64,000 bases of DNA from JBBQUN01 sp963717115 (GCA_963717115.1 CAVQVO010000011.1:52540-116539), one strand, 5' to 3'. Positions 25,765 through 34,991 are shown, counted from the first letter of the stretch. Notes: generated from the letters alone by a model not told the origin. Program-made: numbers and translations.

Positions 25765-26001
25765 ATGATGGGAATCATCGATGCGATCAAGGGTCTGTTG
25801 TCGGGTGACGGCGTGAGCAGCATCCTGGAGTCGACTGGGGTGGGGGAACACCTCGACGGTCTCCTGGGCGAAGGCAGCGCGATCGCTGACACCGTGGGTG
25901 TCGATCTTGGTCAAGCGACCGAGTCGGTCGGTCTCGATGGCGTCGTCGAGTCACTGCCGGGAGAGGGCATTCCCGGATCGACCGACCCTCTCGGCGGCTG
26001 A
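25765..26001 (+). CDS. Small Gly/acidic-rich hypothetical protein
   Basis: 78 residues, starting ATG 25765 with AAGGGAG 6 bases upstream, a strong ribosome site. Low in aromatics and basic residues and rich in Gly, Asp, Glu, Ser and Val (for example SILESTGVGEHLDGLLGEG). No membrane helix or signal. It sits 3 bases before the next gene, so they are probably co-transcribed with the HtpX gene. No family recognised. Confidence 0.6.
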   Translation: MMGIIDAIKGLLSGDGVSSILESTGVGEHLDGLLGEGSAIADTVGVDLGQATESVGLDGVVESLPGEGIPGSTDPLGG

Positions 26002-26004
26002 GTC

Positions 26005-26352
26005 ATGACGATCACGAGCAGCACGGCGCTGATTCCCCACGCCGAGGCCGTGTATCGCAAGCTCGCGGCCGACGACTACGACTCGGTCGCGCATGACATG
26101 ACCTTCCTCGTTCAGCGAGCTCTGAACCGGAAGAAGGTGATGGGGGTGTGGGCAGACGCCATCGCATCGCTGGGCGACTTCGAGTCGCTCGGCCAGTCGT
26201 TCGTGCGACCGTCGGGCTCGCACGTCGTCGTCGAAACACCGCTGACGTTCGAGGCAGGCGAACTGGTCGGCCGGATCGCGTACAACCGACGCGACAAGAT
26301 CGTCGGCATCGTGATCCTCGAACCTGACGCCGTCATGTCCGCGCCTTTCTGA
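26005..26352 (+). CDS. DUF3887-like small protein
   Basis: 115 residues. The pattern AEAVYRKLAADDYDSVAHDM, then KVMGVWADAIASLGDFESLG and VVVETPLTFEAGELVGRIAY matches the DUF3887-type cystatin/NTF2-like fold, which is usually found fused to hydrolases. Here it stands alone and has no signal peptide. ATG 26005 follows the stop of the preceding small gene by 3 bases. Role unknown. Confidence 0.6.
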   Translation: MTITSSTALIPHAEAVYRKLAADDYDSVAHDMTFLVQRALNRKKVMGVWADAIASLGDFESLGQSFVRPSGSHVVVETPLTFEAGELVGRIAYNRRDKIVGIVILEPDAVMSAPF

Positions 26353-26503
26353 CGGCACGCCATCGAGTGCTCGGCCGGGGTGACGGAGAAGCTCCTCGAT
26401 TGCGGGAGGTCGACTTGCCCAGGGGTCCTTCGCCGCCCAGGCGTAGTCGGTACTGTGCAAAGACTTGCGAGCTGGTTTCCGTACCGTTCTCGTGTGTTCG
26501 TCA

Positions 26504-27826
26504 ATGCGGCTTCTCCTTCGATCTCTTCTGATGTTCCCGATCGTGACGCTTCTCGCGGCGTCCGGCGTTGCCGCGCATTCGGGCAAACAGAGCTATGTGT
26601 ATGTGTCGATTCTGGATCGCGCCGTCGACGGTCGGGTCGAATACCCCATCGCTGATCTCGCAGCGATGATCGATCGGGAGGTGTCGACCGATCTCGCTGC
26701 GGTCGAGCGGTTTGCCGAGGAGAACGTTGCCTTGATCGCGGCGTACACCGGTGATCATCTTTCGATCGGTGATGGCGAGCGGGACTGGCGTCTCGAGTTC
26801 ACCAAAGTCGATGTGATCGAAACCGGAGCGCTTCCCTACGTCAGGATCCACTTCACCGTCGAAGAGGACTTCGCTGAGACGCCGAGGGCGTTCACCGTTG
26901 ACTACGACGGCATCGTTCATGCGAACCCGGAACGCGACGCACTCGTCATCATCGAGCACGATTTCGGGTCGGCAACATTCGGGAACGAGGCCACACCGAT
27001 AGCCGGCCTGTCGACCGGGATGACCACTCGAGACATCACGCTCGATGACGTCTCGTTGTCCTCGTCGCTGCGGGCGTTGGTGGCGAAGGGGCTCGATGCC
27101 GTGCGCTATCGGACCGACGTCATCGTGTTCACGGTCGTGTTGCTCGCCCTCACCGTGTACGTCACGACCGATCGACGGACACGAGAGACCGCCTGGGCAC
27201 TGCCTCGGCTCTCGAGGCGTGCCGCCGGTCTGTTCGGTGTCTTCGTGGTCTCGCACTCGGCCACCATGTGGCTGGCGACGATCGGGCCGGTGCCGGTGAC
27301 TGCGACCACGGCGACCAGCCTGGCTGCAGTGGCTCTCGGAGCGTTGGGGTTGTCGATGGTCCGCGCCCGGCCGCGGTTCGAGCGCATCGGCATCGCGCTC
27401 CTGGCAATCGGGCCAGGTTTGGCGCTGGCAGAGATCGCGTTGTTCTTCGGCATCGATCGCACCCGGCCCGTCGTGTCGATGTTGGCCTTCAACGTGGGTG
27501 TCGAGCTGGCGTTGGTCGTGGTCGTCTTCCTGGCGGCGCCGACGATCCTGTTGTTGCACAGGACGCCGCTTGCGCCACTCGCGCTGACCGGTGCCGCCAT
27601 CGTCGCCGTCGTTCTCGCCGCATCCATTCTGTTGGAGGTGTTGGCCGATGTGTCCACTCCGCTCACCGGACTTGCGAATTCTGCAGTGACCTGGCCCCGA
27701 AGCATCGGGCTCGGAGTCGGACTCGCAGCCGTGGCGGCTGGGGTCCACGTGCTCTCCGACCGCACGGGCCGGATGGTTCCTCTGGCGCCCGAATCCGAAC
27801 GAGATCGAAAGACAGAAGGATCCTGA
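26504..27826 (+). CDS. HupE/UreJ-like membrane protein
   Basis: About 440 residues. A signal peptide (LLMFPIVTLLAASGVAA) is followed by a ~180-residue extracellular domain and about seven membrane helices, with HSATMWLA in the second, where the metal-binding His of HupE/UreJ transporters lies. This is the long form with an N-terminal periplasmic domain (HupE/UreJ_2). Family members are linked to nickel or cobalt supply. The next gene overlaps it (TGATG at 27824-27828) and encodes an RcnA-like exporter, consistent with nickel/cobalt handling. Confidence 0.7.
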   Translation: MRLLLRSLLMFPIVTLLAASGVAAHSGKQSYVYVSILDRAVDGRVEYPIADLAAMIDREVSTDLAAVERFAEENVALIAAYTGDHLSIGDGERDWRLEFTKVDVIETGALPYVRIHFTVEEDFAETPRAFTVDYDGIVHANPERDALVIIEHDFGSATFGNEATPIAGLSTGMTTRDITLDDVSLSSSLRALVAKGLDAVRYRTDVIVFTVVLLALTVYVTTDRRTRETAWALPRLSRRAAGLFGVFVVSHSATMWLATIGPVPVTATTATSLAAVALGALGLSMVRARPRFERIGIALLAIGPGLALAEIALFFGIDRTRPVVSMLAFNVGVELALVVVVFLAAPTILLLHRTPLAPLALTGAAIVAVVLAASILLEVLADVSTPLTGLANSAVTWPRSIGLGVGLAAVAAGVHVLSDRTGRMVPLAPESERDRKTEGS

Positions 27827-29673
27827 TGCGCAAGTTCGTTGTCCCCGTTCGGGTCGTCACCGCCGCAATCGTGGTCTCGTTGTCTCTCCTCGCATCGCCC
27901 GCCGGCGCACACGAGTACGGACCGTTCGCAATCGATCGTTACGTCGCGCTCCTGATCGGTCCCGACTCGGCCGAGGTCGACTACGTGATCGATCTGGCCG
28001 AGACCCCGACTCAGGCCGATGGCGATCGGATCGAAGCCGATCCGGGAGCGTTCTGTTCCGAACTCTCCCAGGACATCGAGTTCGGGGTCGACGGCGAGAT
28101 CGCTGCTCTCGGCGCGCCGGCTGCTTCGGCGGTGCGAAGCCCTGGCGATGGTGGGCTCACGACCCTTCGCATCGAGTGCAACTGGAGTGTGGCGATCGCC
28201 CCCTCGGATCTCGTGCGCACGGCCACGTTCCGCGACGACAACTACGTTCAGCGAGTCGGGTGGCGCGAGATCATCGTGGTCGGTGATCGCACGCGAATCG
28301 ACGGTGAGGTGTCGAACGAGTCGATCACTCGGCGGCTCACTCGCTTTCCCGATGCCGACGACAACCCCGAGACGGCTTCGGTTGGTTTCGAGTTCCAGGC
28401 CTCACCAGAGGCTGGTGAGGCCGTTCTCGACAAGTCGCAACCGAATGCGGATGAGGAGTCGGGGGACCCGTTCTCGCGACTGATCGCTCGAGCTGACGAT
28501 GGTGTCTGGGCCACGCTGACGGCCCTCGGATTCGCGGCAGTGCTGGGTGCGCTGCATTCGTTGGCGCCGGGGCACGGCAAAACGGTGATCGGGGCCTACC
28601 TCGTCGGTACCAGGGGCACGAAGACCCAGGCTTTGGTCTTGGCGACCGCGGTGGCGCTCTCGCATACGTTGGGCGTTCTCATCCTCGGTCTCATCACCTA
28701 CGTGGTGGGAGCGGCGTTTGCTCCTGAACGCGTCTACCCGTGGCTCCAGGCTGTTTCGGCACTGATCGTGTTCGGCATCGGCATCTGGCTCGTGGTGGTG
28801 GCTCTCCGCGAGCGGGCGCTCCGAAACGATCCTCATCATGCGGTCCACGACCATGATCACGGGCACGATCATGATCACGGGCACGATCATGATCACGGGC
28901 ACGATCATGATCACGATCACGATCACGGGCACGATCATGATCACGGGCACGATCATGATCACGGGCACGATCATGATCACGGGCACGATCATGATCACGG
29001 GCACGATCATGATCACGGGCACGACCATGACCATGATCACGGGCACGATCATGATCACGGGCACGATCATGATCACGGGCACGATCATGATCACGGGCAC
29101 GATCATGATCACGGGCACGATCATGATCACGATCACGATCGCGTCCTCGTCGCCCATGACCATGGACACGATCACGAACACGAGCGTGATCATGCTCGCG
29201 TCCTCGTCGCCGATGTCCATGGACACGATCACGGGCACGACCATGGTCACGAGCACGCTCACGGTGTCGATGCCGGTTGGCACCGGCACGGGATCTTCCC
29301 GCACACCCATCGCTTCGATCTCGACGAGTTGGACTTGAGCGGTCGGGTGAGCTGGCGGACGCTCGCAATCCTCGGGCTATCCGGCGGATTGGTACCGTCG
29401 ACTTCGGCGATCATCGTCCTGCTCGGGGCGATTCAGTTGAATCGGCTCGCATTCGGCGGGGCGTTGATCCTGGCATTCGGTATCGGCATGGCCATCGCGC
29501 TGGTCAGCGTCGGCCTTGGCATGGTGGCTCTTCGAGATCGAGCCTTCGGCGCCATGGAAGGAAACCGAGTCATCGAGCGCGCCCGTGAGGTCATCGTTCC
29601 CCTTGCCGCCTTTGCTGTTCTGGGGATCGGAGTCTTTCTCGTCATCCGGGCGGCAATCGTGTTGGCCGACTGA
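27826..29673 (+). CDS. NicO/RcnA-like nickel/cobalt exporter with long His-Asp repeat
   Basis: 615 residues. Signal peptide at 1-28 (VVSLSLLASPAGAHEYG), an extracellular domain to ~220, then the RcnA/NicO core: GALHSLAPGHGKTVIGAYLV carries the conserved HxxxPGH(G)K motif, followed by LSHTLGVLILGLITYVVG. Residues ~341-440 are a run of His-Asp-His-Asp-His-Gly, and then a second His-rich block (RVLVAHDHGHDHEHER, repeated once) and HGIFPHTH. The last helices (LSGGLVPSTSAIIVLLGAI) are the usual C-terminal NicO half. It should export Ni2+/Co2+ across the membrane. The His loop is far longer than in E. coli RcnA. Confidence 0.82.
   Translation: MRKFVVPVRVVTAAIVVSLSLLASPAGAHEYGPFAIDRYVALLIGPDSAEVDYVIDLAETPTQADGDRIEADPGAFCSELSQDIEFGVDGEIAALGAPAASAVRSPGDGGLTTLRIECNWSVAIAPSDLVRTATFRDDNYVQRVGWREIIVVGDRTRIDGEVSNESITRRLTRFPDADDNPETASVGFEFQASPEAGEAVLDKSQPNADEESGDPFSRLIARADDGVWATLTALGFAAVLGALHSLAPGHGKTVIGAYLVGTRGTKTQALVLATAVALSHTLGVLILGLITYVVGAAFAPERVYPWLQAVSALIVFGIGIWLVVVALRERALRNDPHHAVHDHDHGHDHDHGHDHDHGHDHDHDHDHGHDHDHGHDHDHGHDHDHGHDHDHGHDHDHGHDHDHDHGHDHDHGHDHDHGHDHDHGHDHDHGHDHDHDHDRVLVAHDHGHDHEHERDHARVLVADVHGHDHGHDHGHEHAHGVDAGWHRHGIFPHTHRFDLDELDLSGRVSWRTLAILGLSGGLVPSTSAIIVLLGAIQLNRLAFGGALILAFGIGMAIALVSVGLGMVALRDRAFGAMEGNRVIERAREVIVPLAAFAVLGIGVFLVIRAAIVLAD
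28848..29141 (+). repeat. 18-bp tandem repeat coding for HDHDHG
   Basis: More than a dozen copies of GATCATGATCACGGGCAC, with a few 6-bp and 12-bp insertions (extra GATCAC units) and rare synonymous changes. Translation gives about 100 residues of His-Asp-His-Asp-His-Gly. The near identity at DNA level indicates recent expansion by slippage, unlike the subtilase repeat, whose units differ silently. The region may also be hard to assemble at true length. Confidence 0.9.
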
Positions 29674-29805
29674 CCGTCAACTCACGACCGAAACAGAGGT
29701 CCCCCTGATCAGCGGGCGTCTCCACCGACCTCTGAGCTGCGCATGACCGCAGGAATCTCGAGTCCGATTGGCCGTCAGGCCACCGGCGGCAGGTACTGGT
29801 CGGCG

Positions 29806-30450
29806 TCAGGCGTTCAATGCGTGGAGGAGCGGTCGCAGGAGATCGGTTCTGCCGGCGACGGTCACGTCGTCGTCGAGATCGCCGGGGTCTTCGGGGGTAC
29901 CGCGAACGAGCGCGAGCAGTGCCGAGGTGGTGGCCTCGATGACGACGATCGGTTCGGTCGAGAGGTGGCCGTAAGCCAGGCGCGCCTGGTCGCCGGCGAA
30001 CGTCAGCGTCAGCTCGTCTCGTTGATCGAGCAGGATGTGGACGTCGCCATCGGGGAACCCACCTCGGTAGCGCCGGGCTCGTTGGGTGAGCGCCCAGCGA
30101 GCGTTGAGGACGTACTCGTCGGCTTCGTCGGGCGGTGGAAGGAGCGGTCCTCCCCATCGGGCGAGGTCACCGGCCAGGCGAGCGAGTTCCTGACCTCGTT
30201 CGGTGAGCTCGTACAGGTTGGCCGGTACGGGGTTCCGGACCTCGCGTTGTTGCACGGCGCCGGCCGCCTCGAGTGAGCGGAGCCGATCGGCGAGCAGATC
30301 GGTGGAGATACCGGGGAGGCCGTCGAACAGATCGGTGAAGCGGCGCGGACCGGGAACCAGGTCGCGCACGATCAGCAACGCCCATCGCTGCCCGACGACA
30401 TCGAGGGCAGCAGCAAGGCCGCAGTATTGCCGGTACGTCCGTTTGCTCAC
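29806..30450 (-). CDS. HxlR-family transcriptional regulator with C-terminal SCP2-like domain
   Basis: 214 residues. The N-terminal winged helix is typical of HxlR: MSKRTYRQYCGLAAALDVVG, WALLIVRDLVPGPRRFTDL, then ISTDLLADRLRSLEAAGAV. Residues ~115-214 form a small alpha/beta domain like the sterol-carrier fold often found after HxlR HTH in actinobacteria. It is divergent from an MFS transporter gene with 95 bases between, so it probably represses that pump. Confidence 0.82.
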   Translation of the reverse strand: MSKRTYRQYCGLAAALDVVGQRWALLIVRDLVPGPRRFTDLFDGLPGISTDLLADRLRSLEAAGAVQQREVRNPVPANLYELTERGQELARLAGDLARWGGPLLPPPDEADEYVLNARWALTQRARRYRGGFPDGDVHILLDQRDELTLTFAGDQARLAYGHLSTEPIVVIEATTSALLALVRGTPEDPGDLDDDVTVAGRTDLLRPLLHALNA

Positions 30451-30509
30451 GGCCTCACCCTACCGCAACCCGCGACTGGAATCAGGTCCACATACTTGCC
30501 TTGATCGTG

Positions 30510-30538
30510 TTGACAGTTGGAAAACCCTGTGTTGGACT
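30510..30538 (+). promoter_or_regulatory. Probable promoter of the MFS transporter gene
   Basis: TTGACA at 30510-30515 is a consensus -35 box; 17 bases later TGGACT (30533-30538) could serve as a weak -10. The MFS start codon follows 7 bases after, so the message would be short-leadered. The same 95-bp gap must also hold the HxlR promoter and operator. Confidence 0.4.
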
Positions 30539-30545
30539 CGCCGCC

Positions 30546-32042
30546 ATGTCGGAACCCGCTTCTCGCCCCCTCCAGACGTCTCCCGCCCGCTCGCCGTGGG
30601 TGACCTTCACGGTGTGCGCGCTCGCCCTCTATCTCACCACGCTCGACCTTTCGATCGTCAACGTGGCGTTTCCCGACATCCTCGCCGAGTTCGAGATCAG
30701 CCGAGCCGATGCCTCGTGGATCGTCACGATCTACAACATCTTCTACGGTTCGCTCCTCGTGGTGACCGGTAAAGCCGCAGATCAACTGGGTCGACGCCGC
30801 ATGTTCCTGGCTGGTCTGGTGATCTTCGCTGCTGGGTCAGCCATCGGAGCGGTCGCGCCAGGGCTCGGCGTGCTCGTCTTCGGTCGGGCAATCCAGGGGA
30901 TCGGTGGCGCCATGCTCGCTCCGGCATCACTCGGCCTCTTGCTCGCCGCCTTCCCGCCCGAGCGGCGCACGCAGACCGTTGCCATGTGGGGTGGGATCGG
31001 CGCACTCGGCATCGCCAGCGGACCGAGCATCGGAGCCTTCGCGATCTACCTCACCGACTGGAGGGCCGCCTTCTGGATCAATCTGCCGATCATCGCCGGC
31101 ATGCTGTTCGCCGGTCGCCGGGTTCTCTCCGAGACCGCAAAGGTGAACAGCGAACACCGCCCCGACTATGCGGGCGCCCTCCTCGTCACCATCGCCCTGG
31201 CTTGCCTTGCGCTTGGCATCTCCCGCTCCGAGGTGTGGGGCTGGGTCGACGCACGAACCCTGGGGGCAATCGCTGCGGGCATCGTCGCCATTCCCCTTTT
31301 CGTGAGGCGCCAGCAACGCCACCCCGAACCCGTGCTCGACCTCACGCTCTTCGACAGCCGCTCATTCAGCATCGCCAACACCTCCGCCATGGTCTTCATG
31401 GCAGCGTTCGCTGCCTACTCGCTCAACAACGTGCTGTTTCTTCGCCAGGCGTGGGGCTATTCGGTGCTCGCTGCCGGTCTCCTCACCGCGCTGCCGCCGG
31501 TGACCGTCGCGGTCCTCGCCCCGTTCACCGGCCGCTCGGCGGCACGCATCGGGTTCCGGCCGTTCGTCATCGCCGGGCCGCTCATCGTCGCCGTGGCAAC
31601 GCTGGGCTTCGTCCTCTTCCTCGACGGTGATCGAACCCCGGTCACGTTCGTCCTCATCGGCGAGGTGGTCGCCGTCGGCATCGCCTGCTTCATCCCCGTC
31701 AATTCGGCAGCCGCCGTTGCCGAGCTCCCGCCGCTTCGCCTGTCGATCGGTGGAGCAGTCAACAACACCTTCCGACAAGTTGGGGCGGTGCTGGGAATCG
31801 CTCTGCTCGTTGCGTTGATCGGGTCGCCAGAAACGACAGCTGAACTGGTCGCGGCCCACGAGCGAGGCTGGATCATGATCGCCACCCTCGCACTGATCAC
31901 TGCGGTCATCGGCCTGGCGCAGCCGGCCCTCGGCAAGCAAGGGAATTCCGTCTCCTCGACCACGCCTCCGACAACAGCGGCAACGACACGGGCAACACCG
32001 CTGTCGCCCACCATTGCGGCAGCCGCCGACGGTCCGATGTGA
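30546..32042 (+). CDS. MFS drug efflux transporter (DHA2, 14-helix type)
   Basis: 498 residues with about 14 membrane helices. The motif TTLDLSIVNVAFPDI in helix 1 (motif D1), TGKAADQLGRRRMFLAGLVI in loop 2-3 (motif A) and GRAIQGIGGAMLAPASLGLL in helices 4-5 (motifs B/C) are characteristic of EmrB/QacA-type proton antiporters. ATG 30546. The C-terminal 30 residues are Thr/Ala-rich. Divergent HxlR gene suggests local repression. Substrate unknown. Confidence 0.88.
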   Translation: MSEPASRPLQTSPARSPWVTFTVCALALYLTTLDLSIVNVAFPDILAEFEISRADASWIVTIYNIFYGSLLVVTGKAADQLGRRRMFLAGLVIFAAGSAIGAVAPGLGVLVFGRAIQGIGGAMLAPASLGLLLAAFPPERRTQTVAMWGGIGALGIASGPSIGAFAIYLTDWRAAFWINLPIIAGMLFAGRRVLSETAKVNSEHRPDYAGALLVTIALACLALGISRSEVWGWVDARTLGAIAAGIVAIPLFVRRQQRHPEPVLDLTLFDSRSFSIANTSAMVFMAAFAAYSLNNVLFLRQAWGYSVLAAGLLTALPPVTVAVLAPFTGRSAARIGFRPFVIAGPLIVAVATLGFVLFLDGDRTPVTFVLIGEVVAVGIACFIPVNSAAAVAELPPLRLSIGGAVNNTFRQVGAVLGIALLVALIGSPETTAELVAAHERGWIMIATLALITAVIGLAQPALGKQGNSVSSTTPPTTAATTRATPLSPTIAAAADGPM

Positions 32043-32228
32043 AGCCAGGCCGTCACACCGGCTTCATGATCACCGACCTGACGGCCGGTTGACGCTCCCT
32101 CCCGACCGAGGCACCCATGACGGCATTCGCTCGAACCGATGACCGCCAAGCGGCGAGCTCGAGGACTGGCCGTACCCGCCCAGCTCCCACCTGGATTCCG
32201 GCGAACGAGGTTCTGGCGTCGCGCAGGA
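32043..32228. other. Gap after MFS gene without recognisable gene
   Basis: I see no start codon with ribosome site and no protein-like frame here. A near-inverted pair GGCCGTCA / TGACGGCC (about 32048-32055 and 32079-32086) after the MFS stop could form a hairpin, but no T-run follows. Confidence 0.35.
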
Positions 32229-32367
32229 TCATGGCGCGTTCTCGGCGAACGCCAGATCATCGATACGCATGACCTCGAGCTCGATCGGTCGCGAGATCAC
32301 CTCTGCCGCAACCCGAGACGCCAGCGACCAGCACGACCACGAGACCCCCAACACGCGATCCCAGCAC
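32229..32367 (-). pseudogene. Possible frameshifted small lipoprotein
   Basis: GTG 32367 opens a typical lipoprotein signal, VGGLVVVLVAGVSGC. Staying in frame, the protein stops soon. Shifting one base after the Cys gives AAEVISRPIELEVMRIDDLA and a stop at 32229. This would be a 45-residue lipoprotein with one indel, or a remnant. The evidence is only composition and the lipobox. Confidence 0.3.
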
Positions 32368-32579
32368 GCTCACATCCCGACGCTCCGACGAACTCGCTGC
32401 AACGGAAAGCGCAGCGATGCCGGCACGAGTGCTCGGTCCCGCGGCTCGTACTGCGGGCTCGTACTGCGGGAACGTTGCGAACACCGGTCGTCTGCGAGTG
32501 GTCGAGTTGCGGGTGCCCGGATCCGGTCTCTACGATGCCGGGACGTTGCCGTCCTCGGATGGCTCATTGGAGGGAACCA

Positions 32580-32852
32580 ATGCATAGCTTTCGCTGGGCG
32601 CGCCGATGCGCGATTCTTGCCGTCGCGGTATCGGCCTGCGGGTCGTCGGGCGGACTGGCCGCCGAGGCGCAGGACCAGTCCGATCAGACGTGTGCGTGTA
32701 CGACGTTCGAGTGCACGACCGAGCACATCGCCTGGTTCAACAAACAGCGCGCCGTGAACGACGCCGAGGTGCAAGCACTCGACGGCAGCGACCGCGCTTC
32801 GTTCGACTCCGCCGAGGACGCTGCGGTGGTCTGCCAGGACGCCCTCCGGTAA
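32580..32852 (+). CDS. Small Cys-containing lipoprotein
   Basis: 90 residues with ATG 32580 preceded by a strong GGAGGGAACCA site. The signal ends in the lipobox VAVSAC at residue ~20. The mature part is short and acidic, with three more cysteines in QTCACTTFECTTEHI and VVCQDALR that could form disulfides. No family recognised. It lies directly upstream of a small operon of unknown genes. Confidence 0.65.
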   Translation: MHSFRWARRCAILAVAVSACGSSGGLAAEAQDQSDQTCACTTFECTTEHIAWFNKQRAVNDAEVQALDGSDRASFDSAEDAAVVCQDALR

Positions 32853-32864
32853 GGCGCCGTTTCG

Positions 32865-33216
32865 ATGGGCAGCATCAACGTGGTGATGTTGCTGGCCGGA
32901 CTGGACAGCGCCGTCGTTCTCGGCATGGCCGTCGCCTGGCAGTCCGGGCGATCGATGCGTCGCGGCTCTCACACTCGAGCAGAACGGTACGACCCGACAC
33001 AGGATCGTCGAGTCGACAAACACCAAGGGCCGCGACAACGCCTTTTTCGAGGTGAAGGTCACAACGAGACGGCTGGCCAAGCGGCGACCTCGACGCCGTT
33101 CTCCACGCGATGACGGGGACCGGCGACTGTCAACCACGGACCTCGAAGTGATTCGACGCGGGCAGGTCGGACGACTGATCGACGACATGCGGCAACGACG
33201 AAAGGCAGTTGAGTGA
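32865..33216 (+). CDS. Hypothetical small membrane-anchored basic protein, likely one frameshift
   Basis: ATG 32865 opens a hydrophobic segment, INVVMLLAGLDSAVVLGMAV. From about 32965 another frame continues with convincing protein composition (ALTLEQNGTTRHRIVESTNT, FFEVKVTTRRLAKRR, LEVIRRGQVGRLIDDMRQRR) to TGA at 33216. That stop overlaps the next ATG as TGATG, the usual coupling here, which supports the second half as real coding. Together they give ~116 residues: one membrane helix and a very basic tail. Function unknown. Confidence 0.45.
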
Positions 33217-33728
33217 TGGTTGATTTCGTGAAGAAGGTGCAGAAGAAGGCCGGGGGTGATCTCGTCGAGGGTGAACCGATCCTCGACGCACGGGTCGTGC
33301 AACCCGCGGGCAAGACCATGCGGAACGCGTTCTCTGCGGCCGCCATCCAACACACCGGGGCGTTCATCGATTACCGGATCCAACGATGGCGGTCACGAGC
33401 CGAGAACTCGGCCAACGCCGGTGTCGCGGCGAGCGGGGCGATGGCGGCAGGATTCCCCACCGACAAGTGTTTCTTCACCCTGACCGATCGGCGTGTGCTG
33501 GTCCACTCGTTCGGAGCGATGACCGGAGCGCCCAAGGACCTCCTGGCGACCTACCACCTCACCGAATTTGCCGGCATGGAGGCGGCCGCAGGCAAGCTCG
33601 TCAGCAAGCTCACCCTCTTCATGGCCGACGGATCGACCGTGCCGCTCGACGTCATGAAGGGCGGAGGCGATCCCCAACGGCTGGTCGACGCCTTCAACAC
33701 CGCACTCGCCCGCTGGGACCAGACCTGA
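33216..33728 (+). CDS. Hypothetical protein, possible PH-like fold
   Basis: 170 residues from ATG 33216. Alternating strands such as CFFTLTDRRVLVHSFG, DLLATYHLTEFAGMEAAAG and KLTLFMADGSTVPLDVMKGG look like a PH/GRAM-type domain that actinobacteria use in small membrane-associated proteins. No signal or membrane helix. Its start overlaps the stop of the preceding gene. Function not assigned. Confidence 0.65.
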   Translation: MVDFVKKVQKKAGGDLVEGEPILDARVVQPAGKTMRNAFSAAAIQHTGAFIDYRIQRWRSRAENSANAGVAASGAMAAGFPTDKCFFTLTDRRVLVHSFGAMTGAPKDLLATYHLTEFAGMEAAAGKLVSKLTLFMADGSTVPLDVMKGGGDPQRLVDAFNTALARWDQT

Positions 33729-33857
33729 ACCAGATCCCCGGGAAGCGTCTCGCGGTCGGGTCACATCTCGTCAGCGTCGGTCATGTGAGGCGGAGCCCCG
33801 GATCTGGTCTACCTTGCCAACGATCCGAAGCAGGGTTGGTTGCCAAGGGAGACGCGA

Positions 33858-34619
33858 ATGAACTTCACACTCAAGCCACTCGTTGCCGAACTGGTCGGCA
33901 CATTCTGGCTGGTTCTGGGGGGCTGCGGTGCCGCTGTCCTGGCGGCCGACTTCGGGGTCGGCGGCAACGGCACGAGCCTCGGCCTCGGATTCGTGGGCGT
34001 CAGCCTTGCCTTCGGTCTCACCGTTCTGACCGGCGCCTACGCCTTCGGCCACGTTTCCGGTGGCCACTTCAACCCGGCCGTGACCGTCGGCATGGTCGTC
34101 GCAGGACGATTCCATCCCAACAACGTGGTCGGATACATCGGCGCACAGCTCGTCGGCGGTGTGCTCGGGGCTGCGACGATCCTCGGCATCGCCAATGGAA
34201 AGGCCGGCTTCGAAATCGGCGAGGGCCCTGGGGCCTTTGCATCGAACGGCTACGGCGACTTCTCTCCGGGCGGCTACAGCCTCGCTGCCGCTCTGCTCGC
34301 CGAGATCGTCTTGACTGCCGTGTTCCTGATCGTGATTCTCGGTGCAACGGCCAAGAAGGCTGCGCCGGCGATGGGCGGCCTCGCGATCGGTCTTGCGCTC
34401 ACGCTGATCCACTTGATCTCCATCCCCGTGACCAACACGAGCGTCAACCCGGCTCGTTCGACCTCACAGGCCATCTTCGCCGGCAGCGACCAACTGGGGC
34501 AGCTGTGGTTGTTCTGGGTGGCACCGATCATCGGCGCAGTGCTCGGTGCTGCGCTGCATCGCTACCTACTCGGCGACCACGAAGACATCGTCATCGGCCA
34601 CGACCCCACCGACGTCTGA
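33858..34619 (+). CDS. aqpZ: Aquaporin Z-type MIP channel
   Basis: 253 residues with six membrane helices and both NPA half-helices: GHVSGGHFNPAVTVGM and TNTSVNPARSTSQAIF. The residues around the second NPA (NPARS) and the selectivity Arg fit the water-selective AqpZ group rather than glycerol facilitators. ATG 33858 follows AAGGGAG. The acidic C-terminal tail (DHEDIVIGHDPTDV) is cytosolic. Standalone gene. Confidence 0.92.
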   Translation: MNFTLKPLVAELVGTFWLVLGGCGAAVLAADFGVGGNGTSLGLGFVGVSLAFGLTVLTGAYAFGHVSGGHFNPAVTVGMVVAGRFHPNNVVGYIGAQLVGGVLGAATILGIANGKAGFEIGEGPGAFASNGYGDFSPGGYSLAAALLAEIVLTAVFLIVILGATAKKAAPAMGGLAIGLALTLIHLISIPVTNTSVNPARSTSQAIFAGSDQLGQLWLFWVAPIIGAVLGAALHRYLLGDHEDIVIGHDPTDV

Positions 34620-34751
34620 GGTCGCTGGACAACCCACCCAACGCGAAGATGAGGGAGCAGCCCCAAACGTCCAACGCTTCGGGGCACTACCCGGTGACAC
34701 CCGCACGGGATCACTGATCCGGCAGGCCAACGCCACTCGGAATCGGCCCCA

Positions 34752-34991
34752 GTGTGGTGCCCGATTGCCCATTTCACCGTTGGAGGCAACCAGTTGGTCC
34801 ACCTGTTCGTCGAGCCCGACCATCAGGGCCTGGGGCTCGGCCGACTGTTGCTCGAACAGGGGGAGGCGATGATCGCTGCAGACGGCCACGAACACCTCGA
34901 GTTGCATACACGGGTCGACACCGTTTCGATGCCGGTCACGGGTCGTCCATTCCGAGCGAACGGTCTCGGGAGCGATGACCATGCTGGGTAG
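34752..34991 (+). pseudogene. Truncated GNAT acetyltransferase remnant
   Basis: The frame gives NQLVHLFVEPDHQGLGLGRL (acetyl-CoA-binding motif A) and LEQGEAMIAADGHEHLELHT, characteristic of a GNAT domain, but there is no N-terminal half and the part after HTRVDT is not GNAT-like. No ribosome site precedes it. The remaining sequence from 34620 to 35023 holds nothing else I recognise. Confidence 0.5.

Noticed and set aside
28402..29310. Minus-strand frame reading as Ile/Val/Pro/Met repeats, looking like membrane helices
   Set aside because: It is the complement of the His-Asp repeat of the RcnA-like exporter; the hydrophobic pattern is a by-product of the repeat.
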